Source: Isoetes taiwanensis (lineage: Eukaryota; Streptophyta; Lycopodiopsida; Isoetales; Isoetaceae). Taken from it: a DNA stretch of 64,000 nt. Both the position numbers and the translations under genes were made by a program. The stretch covers positions 4,785,637 through 4,849,636 of the forward strand of contig JAJEKV010000047.1 of NCBI GenBank assembly GCA_021234155.1, given 5' to 3'. Below the pieces are notes generated by a model. That model made no database searches and was not told the origin of the DNA. It saw only the letters and a program-made list of their open reading frames with translations. Position 1 is the stretch's first letter; every line of letters begins with the position of its first letter. Shown piece by piece: positions 34,011-44,362 of the stretch.

Positions 34011-34769
34011 TCAATCCAAAAGATTACCAACTCTTTTGCCAATAAACTTTAATTCACCATTAAGAAACACTTTACAATGGATCTGTTTCAAACAAGACTT
34101 TATATCCCAAATCCACCGGTGGCATACTGGATATGAGATTTCTAACAAGATGGGCACACACAAAACATCTCTCAATTTTACAATTTTGCCATTTAAGTCA
34201 AACAACTCTAAAACTCCAGTATCTTCTATTTTCTTCAAACCCCCATCACCAAGTTGCACATGTCCTTCTTTCTTTTCCCACTCCTTAAGCATATGCAAAT
34301 CACACATCACACTTTTTTCTGCTCCTGAATCTATAACAACAAATTTGTTATTGCTTTTCCTTGGAAACTCTAAAACATTGCAAGTTAAATTCTTCCTTAC
34401 CTCCAAGGTGTCATCCTCAAGTTCACCTTCACTACTATCTTGTTTTTCTACCACATTAATACTTGAGCCTCCTTTGAATTTTCCCTTGCCCCTGCCACCT
34501 CTATAAGTTCCAGAAAATCTCCCTCGACCTCTTCCCTTTTTAGGGCTTGGGCAATCAGAAGCAAAATGACCTTTGCCTTCACAATTGAAACATCTAAATT
34601 CCTTCTCACTATTGTTTGGACACTCACTCTTTAGGTAACCAAATTGATTACATGCATAACAAGGTCCTACTTTTCCTCTTGAAAAACCACCTCTTTTAGT
34701 CTTACACGCATACAAGATCTCTCTCGAGGACTGATGAGCTTCCTCCCGAGTAATAGTAGATTTGTTCAA
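34011..34769 (-). pseudogene. Copia gag C-terminus (two CCHC knuckles) and protease
   Basis: Two zinc knuckles: 'CYACNQFGYLKSEC' and 'CFNCEGKGHFASDC'. They are followed by an Arg/Gly-rich stretch and the aspartic protease site 'FVVIDSGAEKSVM' (DSGA). The frame ends at 34,011 near the protease/integrase boundary. Confidence 0.88.
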
Positions 34770-34968
34770 ATTACATGCGTATCATTCGATAGCATGCTCC
34801 TTGGAAGTGGCTACATTTTTTCGAGTAAAGTTGCCAAGTGACTATTATGAGATCTTTGCTCTTGCCAAAGCTAGTATTTGATATTTGTTCATTCAAGATA
34901 TTTCCAGCTCCCTCAAGATCGCAATAATGGAATCAAATCTCTCCAAAAAGTCGGTCAAGTTATCTTTC

Positions 34969-35422
34969 TCAAACAATTTCATCTTCCTTAAACTTTTTTT
35001 CTAGCACATCTATTTGTGAAGAACTTTTTTGTTCATAGTGCTTTATCAAATAATCCCACATTTCCTTAGGCTTCATGCCTCGAAGCTTCAGTTTTAAGGC
35101 AGTGCCTACCTTACACATGATTATGGCCTGGGCCTCCATAATCTTAGCTTCATCTTCGCTCGAACTTCGGAGAAGTTGCCCTTCCGAGAGACACACCTTC
35201 ACCTGAAGTTCCCCCTGCACCAGATTGAGCATTACTACTACTAGCAGCAGGACTTGAATCACCTGAGCTAGTTGCACCCCTTACTGGACTACCATCAAAC
35301 AAATACCACAATTTTTCAAACTCCAGTAAAGCTCTAATACTCTCCTTCCAGATTTGAAATCCTCCATCTCCTTTAAAAACTTCAATAGAGTTCAATAGAT
35401 TTGCCCCGAATCTGGTTGTCAT
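34969..35422 (-). pseudogene. Copia gag N-terminus
   Basis: Likely start at 35,422 ('MTTRFGANLLNSIEVFKGD'), 36 bp inside the primer-binding site, then 'QIWKESIRALLEFEKLWYLF'. A frameshift near 35,160 moves to the frame with 'KLRGMKPKEMWDYLIKHYEQ'. This is the typical Copia UBN2-type gag layout. The stretch 34,770-34,968 is too broken to read. Confidence 0.85.
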
Positions 35423-35445
35423 TATCACAGGGCAGGATTTAGTTA

Positions 35446-35457
35446 GCTCTGATACCA
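35446..35457 (-). other. Copia primer-binding site (initiator tRNA-Met)
   Basis: On the minus strand TGGTATCAGAGC, complementary to the 3' end of plant initiator tRNA-Met, one base inside the 5' LTR. This is the standard Copia site. Confidence 0.93.
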
Positions 35458-35458
35458 A

Positions 35459-35826
35459 TGTTAGAATCAGAGCTTGGGATTCGAACCCAAGTATGCCAAG
35501 ACTCTGTCTCCTTCAAACCCCTCCCGCACCTATATTTGCATACACGCACCTGTATCTGCACTCAGCCACATATTTTCTATGACAATCAGTCATATATATA
35601 TTTTCTCATCAACCTGGATATATCCACTTGTCAAATCGTGCATGCCCTTCAACTTTGACTTTGACTTTGACTTTGACTTTGACCTGCTGCCACTGCTTCT
35701 CATAGGTCTCCCCCATTCAACTGCTTAACTTTGAATAACATGACACCATTTAACAACTCTAATCTACTGCCACTGCTTCTCATAGATTAGAATATCACAT
35801 GACACATAATTTTGTCATTTCCAACA
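35459..35826 (-). repeat. Copia 5' LTR (368 bp)
   Basis: TG...CA ends, same sequence as 22,356-22,907 apart from the insertion and repeat-number difference. It contains five TTTGAC hexamers at 35,654-35,683. Also present is 'cttgggattcgaacccaag', which contains a B-box-like GGTTCGAATCC on the minus strand. Confidence 0.93.
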
Positions 35827-35831
35827 CCACC

Positions 35832-36379
35832 CCCTGTTCCATCCTCTCTATTTTCCCTTTAATATATTGTAGCCTGACTCCTTCATGACGGATGCAACCT
35901 ATCAAACCTCGAGATTTAAGGAATCTAAGCTTACTTTCAACAGCAGCATTTCTAAGTGGCTTACCAACAAAGACTGGCACTTTCTCAGACAGAAGCTCTT
36001 TTCGCACATCTTCCTGCACCTGATTCGCGTACTCCAGTATTTGGTTGACTGCTTCCTTCTGCCTCTGCAATGTCCCGACTCCAGATGATCGCCTAGTGTT
36101 CACCATGTCCGTGATCGAGGTAAGAAAGTCTCCAAATGCGACAAACTCTTTCACTTTCTCGCCCTTTTCGATCGCGGCCAATTGACTAGTGATCTCACGA
36201 ATTTGGGCGTGCCCTTTTTTACTCAAGGTACGGATCAAATCTATCAGTTCTTCAGTATTCTGGTCTATATTCCCATCTGTCACTGTTATTCCTTTTTCCT
36301 TTAAGCTCACCTCTTGCACACTTTCCAAGCCCTGTCCCACCTGACCTAACTGTCCCGACTGTTGCTTGCCCCCAGACAT
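35832..36379 (-). pseudogene. L1-A ORF1, N-terminal part
   Basis: The ATG at 36,379 opens 'MSGGKQQSGQLGQVGQGLES', then a helical region ('TEELIDLIRTLSKKGHAQIR') and 'NAAVESKLRFLKSRGLIGCI'. The visible stop at 35,795 comes from the Copia LTR. Across the target duplication the frame continues at 22,350. The helical N-terminal region has no obvious counterpart in the first 150 residues of L1-B ORF1, so the two L1 families differ here. Confidence 0.78.
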
Positions 36380-36477
36380 ACTTACCCCTATGCCCTACCA
36401 CAAAAAAGCTGATTTTTTTATTATTTTCCAATCTTCCTTTTAATCTTTCCTAATCAAACACTATTGCCACCCCTGAT

Positions 36478-36753
36478 CTAACTGTAGACTCTCACCACTA
36501 TCTTACTGTCAACCCAAGAACAATGTGTATGAAATATTCCTGCTGCAGTAGCGTTCCTATCGCCTACAAACTCCCCTAGCCAAGATTCAAGGAGAAGCAC
36601 CTCTGATTGTGGTATCACAGAGAAGATTGGAGTGAATAGTTCTTCAGGAAAAAATCGGTTGTGCACCAATCCTTCCCAAAGACTAGCACTGTCCCCCTCG
36701 AGCCAACCACAAGAAAATCTTTCTCCTTGGATCAAGACCGTGAAGAATTTCAT
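36478..36753 (-). CDS. L1-A accessory ORF, 91 aa, GWLEG family
   Basis: Open frame 98 bp before ORF1. It begins 'MKFFTVLIQGERFSCGWLEG' and continues 'DSASLWEGLVHNRFFPEELF'. This matches accessory ORF a of L1-B ('KYFVIFYNRSEICCGWLEGA', 'VVDLWSFLVDECIFPDIFF') with the same spacing between GWLEG, LW and the aromatic turn, but lacks its Ser/Pro-rich head. It stayed open although ORF1 and ORF2 of this copy are broken. Unknown function. Confidence 0.65.
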   Translation of the reverse strand: MKFFTVLIQGERFSCGWLEGDSASLWEGLVHNRFFPEELFTPIFSVIPQSEVLLLESWLGEFVGDRNATAAGIFHTHCSWVDSKIVVRVYS

Positions 36754-36957
36754 GGTTTAGGGTATGGTGCGCTCTGTTCTCCCACCTGCGCTCCCGCCTG
36801 CGCTTCCGCCATCGCCCAGATTAATCAAACATAAGTTCTGGAGTCTAAGAGAATTACCGACGCCATCAATTTTGAAGTTTCCAAACGGAGGGCCATTATG
36901 GACTAGGAAGCATGGTTCTAGCATGGCACTTCCACGGCATTGGATTCACTCAAAACA

Positions 36958-39900
36958 AAATTTGGCACAATACTCTACCAATGTTACCCATTGTTAGAGC
37001 ATCTATCTTTGCAATTTAATAACGCCGTTATTGCCCTTGCAATTTGATCTAAAAAGTCCATACTTATGACAATAAGCATCTGTTGTGATTGCTATAAACA
37101 TCTGCTACTGAAAACAATTCGTGTGCAAATATCCAATTCCCATTAAAGTGCCCCCTCTAAAAGTGCTCTAAAATCTTACAATTAAAAGACCAAGAAGAAA
37201 TCCAGAACATGTCTTTTTAAGGTCATCATGAGGATATATCCATACTATTTGGAGCAAATAGCATTTAGAGCGACAGTTCAGCATATACAACGTCGAAAGG
37301 ATCATGTCTATCATAAATCATAAAGAGAAAAGAAATTTAAAGATCATGTCTGCGTAATTATGTAACGTTTAACATCATAAATTGTTGTCTACTTTTTGTT
37401 ATCTGCTTTTTGAAGCATTCCTACTTCCCAGCAACATAAATATTGACATGAAATTAGATTAAGTACATTGGTCGGTCGGCACCATCATTGTTACTTTATT
37501 CACTATCCATTTCGTGCATTTGTACTCTTATCTTCTTTAATATTTGTCCTGCAACTCATTTGGTAGACAATAAATCAATTCTACATAAAAAGGAAGAGAC
37601 ATGAATAAAAAAGAAGAGAGATGAATGAGCATATCGTGCAAGGGATGTAAACGAATAAGAGAATGCATTTTACTATGCATTATACTCGCTTTTGAAATAA
37701 CAGATATCCTCTCATTCTTTCCAAGATACGATCACAGAATTTTTGCAATAAAGTTCAGGCTTGTGAATGAATGCGTAAAATACATAATATCCAAATTAGA
37801 TGCTAAAGGAGCAGCAGAACGTGATGTTAGCTCTTGTAGAAATGCACTAACAGTCAAAAGGTGGAAAATACTATAGCAGAGTATTCTAACAAATGTTTAC
37901 CAGCAAAAAACAACTACTTTTTGATCCATTATCTAGCTAAAATTTCTCAGGTGGTAGTCTGAGTGCCTTTCTTTTCTCAATCGCTAACATTGCTCTCGTC
38001 GTATAACCCAATATAACCAAATTCTGGTATAGCCAAATACATAACTTATCCTGTATGAAATAACTTACCATAGGATTTTACCTATTGCGGAGATGTTATA
38101 ACTTGGAAAGCATGCTGATGCACACATCTAATCCATATTCGTCATCCATATCCAGTTCCTAAGTGTAAGCATGTCAAGACCATGTATTAGTAGCATAGTA
38201 ATTTAAATGATGAGGAAGTAGGAAAGTACCTGTTGTGAATTGCCAGAACTGGACCAAGCATGACGGGGCAAATACCAAATCCGTCCTCACTATAAGAATA
38301 AGGTTCTAATGGTTTTCTAGCTTTTAGGAAAAAATTACTGTTACCATTTTGGTGAAAAGTAAAGGTGCTGCAAATCAAAATTCTGAGAAAAAAAGTAAAC
38401 TGTCCATTACGGGCTCAAAATACCTGTGAAACTAAAAGTGGATGAATGTAGGGGCGACTTCATCTGGAGAGCGTGAAACAGATATGGATCAGACTTCGAA
38501 TCGTGGAATAGAAAGTGTATGACTTGGATCATACAATAGAAAGCATATGACTTGTAGTAGGATGAATGGCTTATAGCAGGATGAACGCTATATCTTTCGC
38601 CTCCCAGCATTCCTACTTCCCAGCAGCATAAAAAAGGGCAAATAACAGGATCTAAATCCCATTAATACCTGCTTGCACAATAGAGACAGAAAAATATGAA
38701 GTCTAGCATGATCGGAGTGGAGGAAGAGCATAACTGAAATAGTTTCCCTACAAAGAGCAAAAAGGGCTAGTTTACCTCCATAGAGCAAAAACAAATTTGG
38801 CCTGCATAGAACTAAACCCTTCTCTAGATTGGGCCTGCTAAAAATGTCAAAAACAAAGCCTTATGTTTCTTCTACAGACCAGAACTTCCATCATGCTGAA
38901 ATAGATATATTCCATAGAAGATTCAAGCCACTACTCAAATTCGTCTGATTCAAAGCAAAAACTCATATATGTGAAACAAAATAAACCCCTTAAGGCTAAC
39001 TTCTCACCACTTGTCAGGCCGTAGCCTATTTGCCATTTAAGAAATAAAAACAGCTGTATGATAGATCTGCTCTTGTGATCTGCTCCTGTGATTACAGAGA
39101 TAGAACAAATTGCTCAACCAGAAAAAGAAAAAGCATTAAAATTTGACACTCATCCATGAAGAAATCTTAAGCTCAATGCAGTTACCTGACACAACCATAA
39201 TCCTTCCGCCATAATCCTTCCGCCATGAATCAACACGAAATCAACACGCCATGAATCATCATAAGAAGAAGAGAATAGTACCTTTTTTGGGCAGAGCGTC
39301 TCTCCATTTGCCAACTCCAGAAACAGCACGCCTCATGAATGCAACTCTAACACATGCAGATCCTGATGTGCCCTGTTCTTCGTCTTTCAGACCAGAACAA
39401 CATCCAGGTTCTGAAGAACCACCACGTTTTGCTTCTGGCTCCATGGCTTACGGTTTTGCCAGACCTTCAATTTGCTTGCTTGCTTTATGGCGAATTTAGA
39501 CCTTCACTCTTTGCTTCCATGATGCAAGACGCTTGTACTCAGAACTCCAGTGATAATGAAAAAACTCTACGATTTTCTTCCTAGCATACCTTCAGCAAAG
39601 GTTCGACGATTTATGCTGGCCCGATGCCGTTCTTCTTCCTAGCATACCTTCACTAAAGGTTCGGCGACTTATGTTGGCCCGATGCCGTTTGGTTCGATGG
39701 CCATGTTTTACATTTGAATTGTCGTTTTCTCCCATCACTTAGAGTAAGAAGTAGCCATAATTGCTTTACTGCTTAAAGTCGTTCTAAATCCGTAGGTGTT
39801 TTGCTGCTGCCGTTGCCGCCTGCACTATAGCAGGCCGCCATAGCCATAGCCACCTTGAAGACATTTCGTCCTGCAAAACTGCCATCACCAAGAGCTGAAG

Positions 39901-39990
39901 AGATCGCCAATCGCCAGAGCAGGGCTTTTTTTTTCTTGGCATCGAGATTCTTTGGATGTTTTTTTTAGGGTGAAAACAAAAGATGGGTCT
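36958..39990. other. Three kilobases without a supportable gene
   Basis: AT-rich sequence. The frame at 37,625-37,876 has no motif. A 57-bp tandem duplication lies at 39,575-39,689. 'cattcctacttcccagca' occurs at about 37,417 and 38,608. The frame at 39,251-39,499 is weakly coding-like but unrecognised. Confidence 0.5.
39575..39689. repeat. 57-bp tandem duplication
   Basis: Two adjacent copies of a unit starting 'ttcttcctagcatacctt' and ending 'gatgccgtt', differing at a few bases. Confidence 0.85.
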
Positions 39991-40201
39991 GCCTACGTCG
40001 GATTCGCCAAACGAACGACAACCGTCCGATCTAGGGCGTGGTCCATTACACACAACATTATAATATAAGATTAGCGCTTGAACATATTAAACACAGTCGG
40101 CTGCTGTCGCACGTGTCGAGCGGATTCTGTCGGTTGTCCGCAAGAACACATTAATGGTACTGTCCGCCGGAACACATTAATAACTATTCTAACTACACTG
40201 T

Positions 40202-40265
40202 ATCACACCACGCGAAATCTGCACACGCGCTTTAAAATCCTATGAAGGCTTTCGCTTCGTGTGAT
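40202..40265. repeat. Hairpin H5
   Basis: Arms 'atcacaccacgcgaa' and 'ttcgcttcgtgtgat', 64 bp in all. It lies downstream (3') of the minus-strand gene at 40,416-40,832. Confidence 0.8.
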
Positions 40266-40415
40266 CTGTCTTGTCATTCTCTCTACCACGGATATTGAAA
40301 ATTAAAAATAGGAAACGTAATATTCGGCACATTTGTCAAAAACTTTTCCCATTGAGAAACAAAATAATTACAAACATTAAAAAAAAAACGGGCCCCTCTA
40401 GGAGGAGCCCGATGC

Positions 40416-40832
40416 CTATGATCGCCGGGCAAGCTCTTCCTGGAGGGCAGTGATAATCTTTTTCTGCTCCTCCAACATGATTGCCTGCCTCGCAACCACG
40501 TTCTCATACTCTGCAATCTTATCTTCCCGCTCATCGAGTTGAGCTCGGGCAGCCTCGCCCGCTTCGATTGCGGCCCTAAGCCTCTCTTGGAGGTTAGATC
40601 TCGTGGTGCGCAATTCGCGGTCTATGGCAGCCCGCTGATTGTCGTGCACTAAAATCACCTCCCTATAGAAGGCGGCCTTGTTCTCTGCCGCAACCAGCTT
40701 GGCGACGTCTTCATCATTCTTTTCTTTTAGAAGGCGGATCCGTTCCTCCGCTTCAGCACGAATGTTCTTAATTTCCTTGACCAGAACTTGAGACAAGATC
40801 TCGGCGGGGATGGAACTGGAGCTGGAGGCCAT
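40416..40832 (-). CDS. Element Y gene A: 138-aa coiled-coil protein
   Basis: Intact frame with ATG at 40,832, 'MASSSSSIPAEILSQVLVKE', followed by almost continuous charged heptads to the end ('RAEAEERIRLLKEKNDEDVA', 'LDEREDKIAEYENVVARQ', 'MLEEQKKIITALQEELARRS'). No signal peptide, membrane segment or enzymatic motif. A minus-strand TATA box (CTATATAAAAC) at about 40,925-40,935 lies roughly 95 bp upstream, and GC content is higher than the surroundings. It is related at the N-terminus to gene B and to the element X gene. The intact frame and promoter suggest recent expression. Function unknown; a structural or dimerising role is a guess. Confidence 0.65.
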   Translation of the reverse strand: MASSSSSIPAEILSQVLVKEIKNIRAEAEERIRLLKEKNDEDVAKLVAAENKAAFYREVILVHDNQRAAIDRELRTTRSNLQERLRAAIEAGEAARAQLDEREDKIAEYENVVARQAIMLEEQKKIITALQEELARRS

Positions 40833-41343
40833 TGAAAGTGATGGGAGAACAAGAGAGATGGCTGAGGGCGGATGTGGTAGAACAGGAGATGGCAGATAGG
40901 AGAAGACAAAGGCCTCCGACGTTTTATATAGAAACTAGAGATACGTTGGAATCTACGGTTGCGAGTACCGATAAAGTTGTGTAATAATCCTACGAGGCGA
41001 AATTATAGCATGCAATCAGGCAACGGTAGCCTATGTTCGCATCATGGGATCCGTCATATCCTAGCCGTACTGTATGCAGGCCGTACAAAAGACAGTGTTA
41101 TTGTGGCAGCGCATGCCACGTCCTTGGCATGACGTTGTCATCCACATGCCACGTATGTGAGTAGACGTTGTCATCCACATGCCATGTGCTTTGGGTGCTG
41201 GCGCTTGCCAATCCTAGATATGACTATGACTAATTCGCATTTACCTGCAAGTTATCACATAATCTAGCTAGATATTTGTGTTACATATAGTTTTCCATTA
41301 ATAAATTAGGAATTTGTACATACAACGAGGTGTACGTTATGGA

Positions 41344-41410
41344 GATCATACGACGTGAAATCCATTGATTGCTACCTAATTGCAAGCATGGCATTTCGCG
41401 TCGTGTGATC
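41344..41410. repeat. Hairpin H2
   Basis: Arms 'gatcatacgacgtgaaat' and 'atttcgcgtcgtgtgatc', 67 bp. It lies between genes A and B of element Y, both transcribed leftward. Confidence 0.88.
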
Positions 41411-41507
41411 TTTTAATAAAACAAAACAAGAGAACAGATAGAAGCAAGAAATAGAGAAAACTTTTCTTTGAAACAAAAAATATATAGATACAATGGCTAG
41501 GGATCTT

Positions 41508-41862
41508 CATGATCCTGTAGCTGATTTTGATGATCCTGTAGCTGAAGCCATAAAGCTGCGTTCTCATCCTCCGCAGCTCGAAGCTTCTTCTCCATATCTT
41601 CTAACGCCTGCGAAATATTGTGGGCAGTTAAAACTGCCTCGACCCTACGGCTATTGGCCTATCGATACCTGGTGAATGTTGCCGCGAGCTCAATGTCTCG
41701 CTCATGCAGCAGCCCCCTCGTGAATTCTAATCTTCGATCTTCTCGGCGACGAGACGGCTGTTTTCATCGTGAATCTCCTTGAATCTCTTCATCACCACTA
41801 CAAGGGTGATGTCCACGGGCAGCTCTGGGCGCGGTCGCTTGTTAGAGGAAGATGAAGATGCC
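41508..41862 (-). pseudogene. Element Y gene B: coiled-coil protein, one frameshift and one stop
   Basis: The ATG at about 41,862 gives 'MASSSSSNKRPRPELPVDIT', then 'LVVVMKRFKEIHDENSRLVA'. The frame stops at 41,727, but a one-base shift there leads to 'LEFTRGLLHERDIELAATFT', one TAG near 41,660, and then 'ALEDMEKKLRAAEDENAALW' and 'LQLQDHQNQLQDHEDP' to a stop near 41,508. The ancestral product was about 118 residues, mostly coiled coil. An 11-bp direct repeat 'gatcctgtagc' marks its 3' end. It clearly belongs to the family of gene A and the element X gene. Confidence 0.6.
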
Positions 41863-41986
41863 ATCGGAGCAGAAGGCAGAAGGCGAAAGTCGAAGTGAGC
41901 AGAAGGCAGAAGGCGGAAGAGGATCGGAGGTCGAAGGCAAGATAGAAGGTCTTCTATTTGTAAGATAGATTTTGTAATAGCTTGAG

Positions 41987-42048
41987 TCACACGACGCGAA
42001 GGATGCCGTCGGTCAGGAAAATGGACCGTTGCTTCTCGCGTCGTATGA
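41987..42048. repeat. Hairpin H3
   Basis: Arms 'tcacacgacgcgaa' and 'ctcgcgtcgtatga', 62 bp, with an inner ggtc...gacc pair. It lies upstream of gene B. Confidence 0.85.
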
Positions 42049-42104
42049 GGAATAAAGAAATTAATTATTTTTTTCCAATAATATTTCATTTCTTCGAGAG
42101 AAAT

Positions 42105-42168
42105 ATCACACGACGCGAAAACCTAGATATGACAGAAAATCAGACTGATGTATTTCGCGTGATGTGAA
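42105..42168. repeat. Hairpin H4
   Basis: Arms 'atcacacgacgcgaaa' and 'tttcgcgtgatgtgaat', 64 bp. It is close to the right terminal repeat of element Y. Confidence 0.85.
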
Positions 42169-42629
42169 TAAATACAAATAAAATAATTTTTATTAGTATT
42201 TTCGGTAATACAATCTTATATTATAATGTTTTAGTGCAAGTAATGGACCACGCCCTAATTTGGACGGTCCAGATTTGACGAAACGGATGGTGAGGATGAT
42301 GCCATGTCACAAAGTTTTAGGGTTAGCGAGAGGAAGGAAAAAACGCACGGCCAGGCTCTAGAACAAAAGCAGAGATTAGCTTCCGGCAGATTGGCAGCAT
42401 TGCAGAATGGCATGCATCACAATCGCGCTTTACCCAAGCACTATTCTGTTCGCGGCACTCTGGCAAACACCACCGGCCAGATTTTGCACCTCCTGGCCTT
42501 CAATCATGAATCAGAGGTTGGATTATAACATTTTGTCAGGCCACGACTTTGACTGAATATTGCTCCTAAATAGCTGCTGCTCCGGCCACCTTAGTACATG
42601 ATTTTCCAGTAATTAGATCTTCGGCTTCA

Positions 42630-42815
42630 TTTGATTGGGGTTCCAGGGGATTTTAACCTGGTTCTGCTTGATGAGCTTATTGCAGAGCCTGGGTTGCGAT
42701 TTATTGGGTGTTCTAATGAGCTTAATGATGGTTATGCTGCCGATGGCTATGCCAGATCCAAAGGGGTTGGAGCCGTTGTTGTCACCTTTACTGTTGGAGG
42801 CCTCAGTGTTGTGGC
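42630..42815 (+). pseudogene. Pyruvate decarboxylase fragment (N-terminal thiamine-diphosphate domain)
   Basis: One exon-sized piece reads '[20 protein letters not shown]', '[20 protein letters not shown]' and '[18 protein letters not shown]'. This is the strongly conserved start of plant pyruvate decarboxylase, with the catalytic Glu of 'NELN'. After 'GGLSV' the similarity ends abruptly; the family would continue with 'NAIAG'. There is no promoter, no start codon in frame and no remaining exons, so it is a captured or relic fragment. It lies 1.5 kb from a Helitron 3' end and next to a P450 fragment. Confidence 0.85.
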
Positions 42816-43309
42816 CTATAGGTTTGTAGCCCCAGTTCCTTGGACCTGCTTTGATCGGACACCTTATTGGACACTGGATGCTCTAAATTGTGGCTTCCAT
42901 TTGCATGTCGATGATACCAAATTTCATGTCATCCTCCTTCTATTTGTTACATTCTTCTCCAGTATGGCATGCACATTTCTGATTCGAACTGGGCAAAAGA
43001 AAGGAGAGCTCAGAATGTGGAAGTCTGCCTTCGTCTTCAGCTGCAGTGAAGCTTCGCGGAATGGCATGGCAGAGGAACAAGCTCTCTGATAAAGTATTGG
43101 CTCAAAATAAGGAGCTCCAAAGGCACAGAGTATGAAGAAATTTTGAACACGTTGTGTTCATCCAGATCTGAGATTGGAAGTTTAACAGGTATAGTACCTT
43201 TGCATCGCCCTTTTATGCAAATCCAACCTAGAAGGCGATCGAATGGCCCATATTTCAGGCGAACAGTCCAGACGATAGCTTTTCTCCCCCTTTCCACGTT
43301 CTAGGGCCC

Positions 43310-43552
43310 GGAATAGCGCCCATATGGATTTCGTACCTCGGTGAAGCAGTTGGAGAAGTTGGAGCTTTGGAGGCCACAACTGCACAACAAGTTTTAAAGA
43401 TTTATGCCTTCCGACTTTCTCTCCAGGCCTGCCTTTGTCGAGGCAGAGCATATTAGCTACAATCTTCAGAGCTCGGCTATGGCGCCCTATAGCGAGCTAT
43501 GGGAAAAGCATAGAAAGATTTGCAATACTCTTCTCTTATGCCAAACACGCTT
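43310..43552 (+). pseudogene. Cytochrome P450 fragment (helix B'-C region)
   Basis: Frame 43,404-43,552 contains 'PSDFLSRPAFVEAEHISYN', then 'MAPYSELWEKHRKICNTLLL'. It matches the plant P450 pattern FxxRP...AP(Y)GxxWRxxRK in helix C (here WEKHRK). The preceding piece, in another frame (about 43,325-43,395), reads 'EATTAQQVLKI', as in 'SPEAAKEVLK' before that region. One frameshift separates them. No heme-binding or I-helix region is present. Confidence 0.75.
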
Positions 43553-44219
43553 CTATAAATCTAAGAGTAAGTACGGTTTTATAATGCAACTTTGTTGCAA
43601 ATATTACTTAAAGAATAAAGAATGCTTATCAAGTAACCATAGTAGCATCCATAACTTAGTGGACATGCTAACTCAAATGAGGAACACTAAACTCAACTAT
43701 TAATTTGCAACTCTCGAATAAACATAGAACCAATTTTACCACTGCTAATTTCAATGGTGCATTGAGTAAACAAAGGCAAAGATATGAGTGACAAAATTGA
43801 CTTGCGATGACGCATTGGGTAAACAAAGGGAAAAGGAAGAAATAGCGATAGGTGACAAAATTGGTCTACATTATTTGTTCTAATGTAAAGGCAACAAAAT
43901 TGCAGGTACTATAAGAAAATTGATCTATATTGTTTGTTCTAATGTAAAGGCAAGAGAATTGGAGGTATATCAACAGTGTTGCGTCAACGTCTCCATGATA
44001 TAAAGCATTATACAAAAATTGAAGCCTAAATTGCACACATTAATGTTGCATGGTATATAATGGCATTTTGATAATTAAGTTTGGTGTATAAAGTTATTTT
44101 GATAATTAGAGTTTAGTGTGGGGCAAATTGGTAATTTGTTTGTATGTTTATGTTATACAGTGTATTTATTTGAGCTAGGAGCATTTTGATAATTTTAAAA
44201 CTCATAAGGGCATTTCACT

Positions 44220-44306
44220 AATCACATAAACTCATAGGGGTATTTTGGTAGTTTTCCCAACCTAATAACTGCCTTATAGCCCAGCAACGCTGGGTACCAT
44301 TACTAG
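44220..44306 (+). mobile_element. Helitron 3' terminus on the plus strand
   Basis: The hairpin CCCAGC-AAC-GCTGGG (44,280-44,294) is followed by TACCATTA and CTAG (44,303-44,306), then host T (44,307). It is identical over about 28 bp to the terminus at 16,478. The element body lies to the left and may include the PDC and P450 fragments at 42.6-43.6 kb. The 5' end was not found. Confidence 0.7.
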
Positions 44307-44362
44307 TCTATACATAAATAATTTTACCAATACAAGTTGGAAAATATATAACTTCCAATTTT

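Larger units (their letters stand above)
22356..35826 (-). mobile_element. Copia LTR retrotransposon, degenerate, interrupted by L1-B
   Basis: Both LTRs, a tRNA-Met primer-binding site, a polypurine tract and a 5-bp target duplication are present. Gene order on the minus strand is gag, protease, integrase, RT, RNase H, the Copia order. An 8.2-kb L1-B (23,244-31,439) sits inside the RNase H region. Without it the element is about 5.3 kb. Several frameshifts make it non-autonomous. Confidence 0.93.
35832..36947 (-). mobile_element. L1-A LINE, 5' segment
   Basis: Carries a 0.2-kb leader, one accessory ORF and the ORF1 start. The proposed 5' end at 36,947 rests on the 10-bp repeat 'actcaaaaca' at 36,948-36,957, also found at 16,845-16,854. 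Confidence 0.7.
40021..42268. mobile_element. Element Y: 2.2-kb DNA element with terminal inverted repeats
   Basis: The left end (40,021-40,072) and the reverse complement of the right end (42,212-42,268) share 'accgtcc', then 'agggcgtggtccattac' (17 of 17, 40,033-40,049 and 42,240-42,256), then 'acattataatataagatt' (18 of 18, 40,055-40,072 and 42,212-42,229). Similarity fades outward ('ttcgccaaacg' against 'ttcgtcaaatc'), so the exact end and target duplication are unclear. It contains two minus-strand coiled-coil genes and four hairpins, but no transposase. Probably a non-autonomous element that is mobilised in trans. Confidence 0.78.

Noticed and set aside
37625-37876. 83-codon plus-strand frame
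   Set aside because: No domain, no neighbours supporting a gene; length expected by chance in AT-rich DNA.
42304-42528. 74-codon plus-strand frame
   Set aside because: No recognisable motif and no promoter; could be part of a captured fragment but unsupported.
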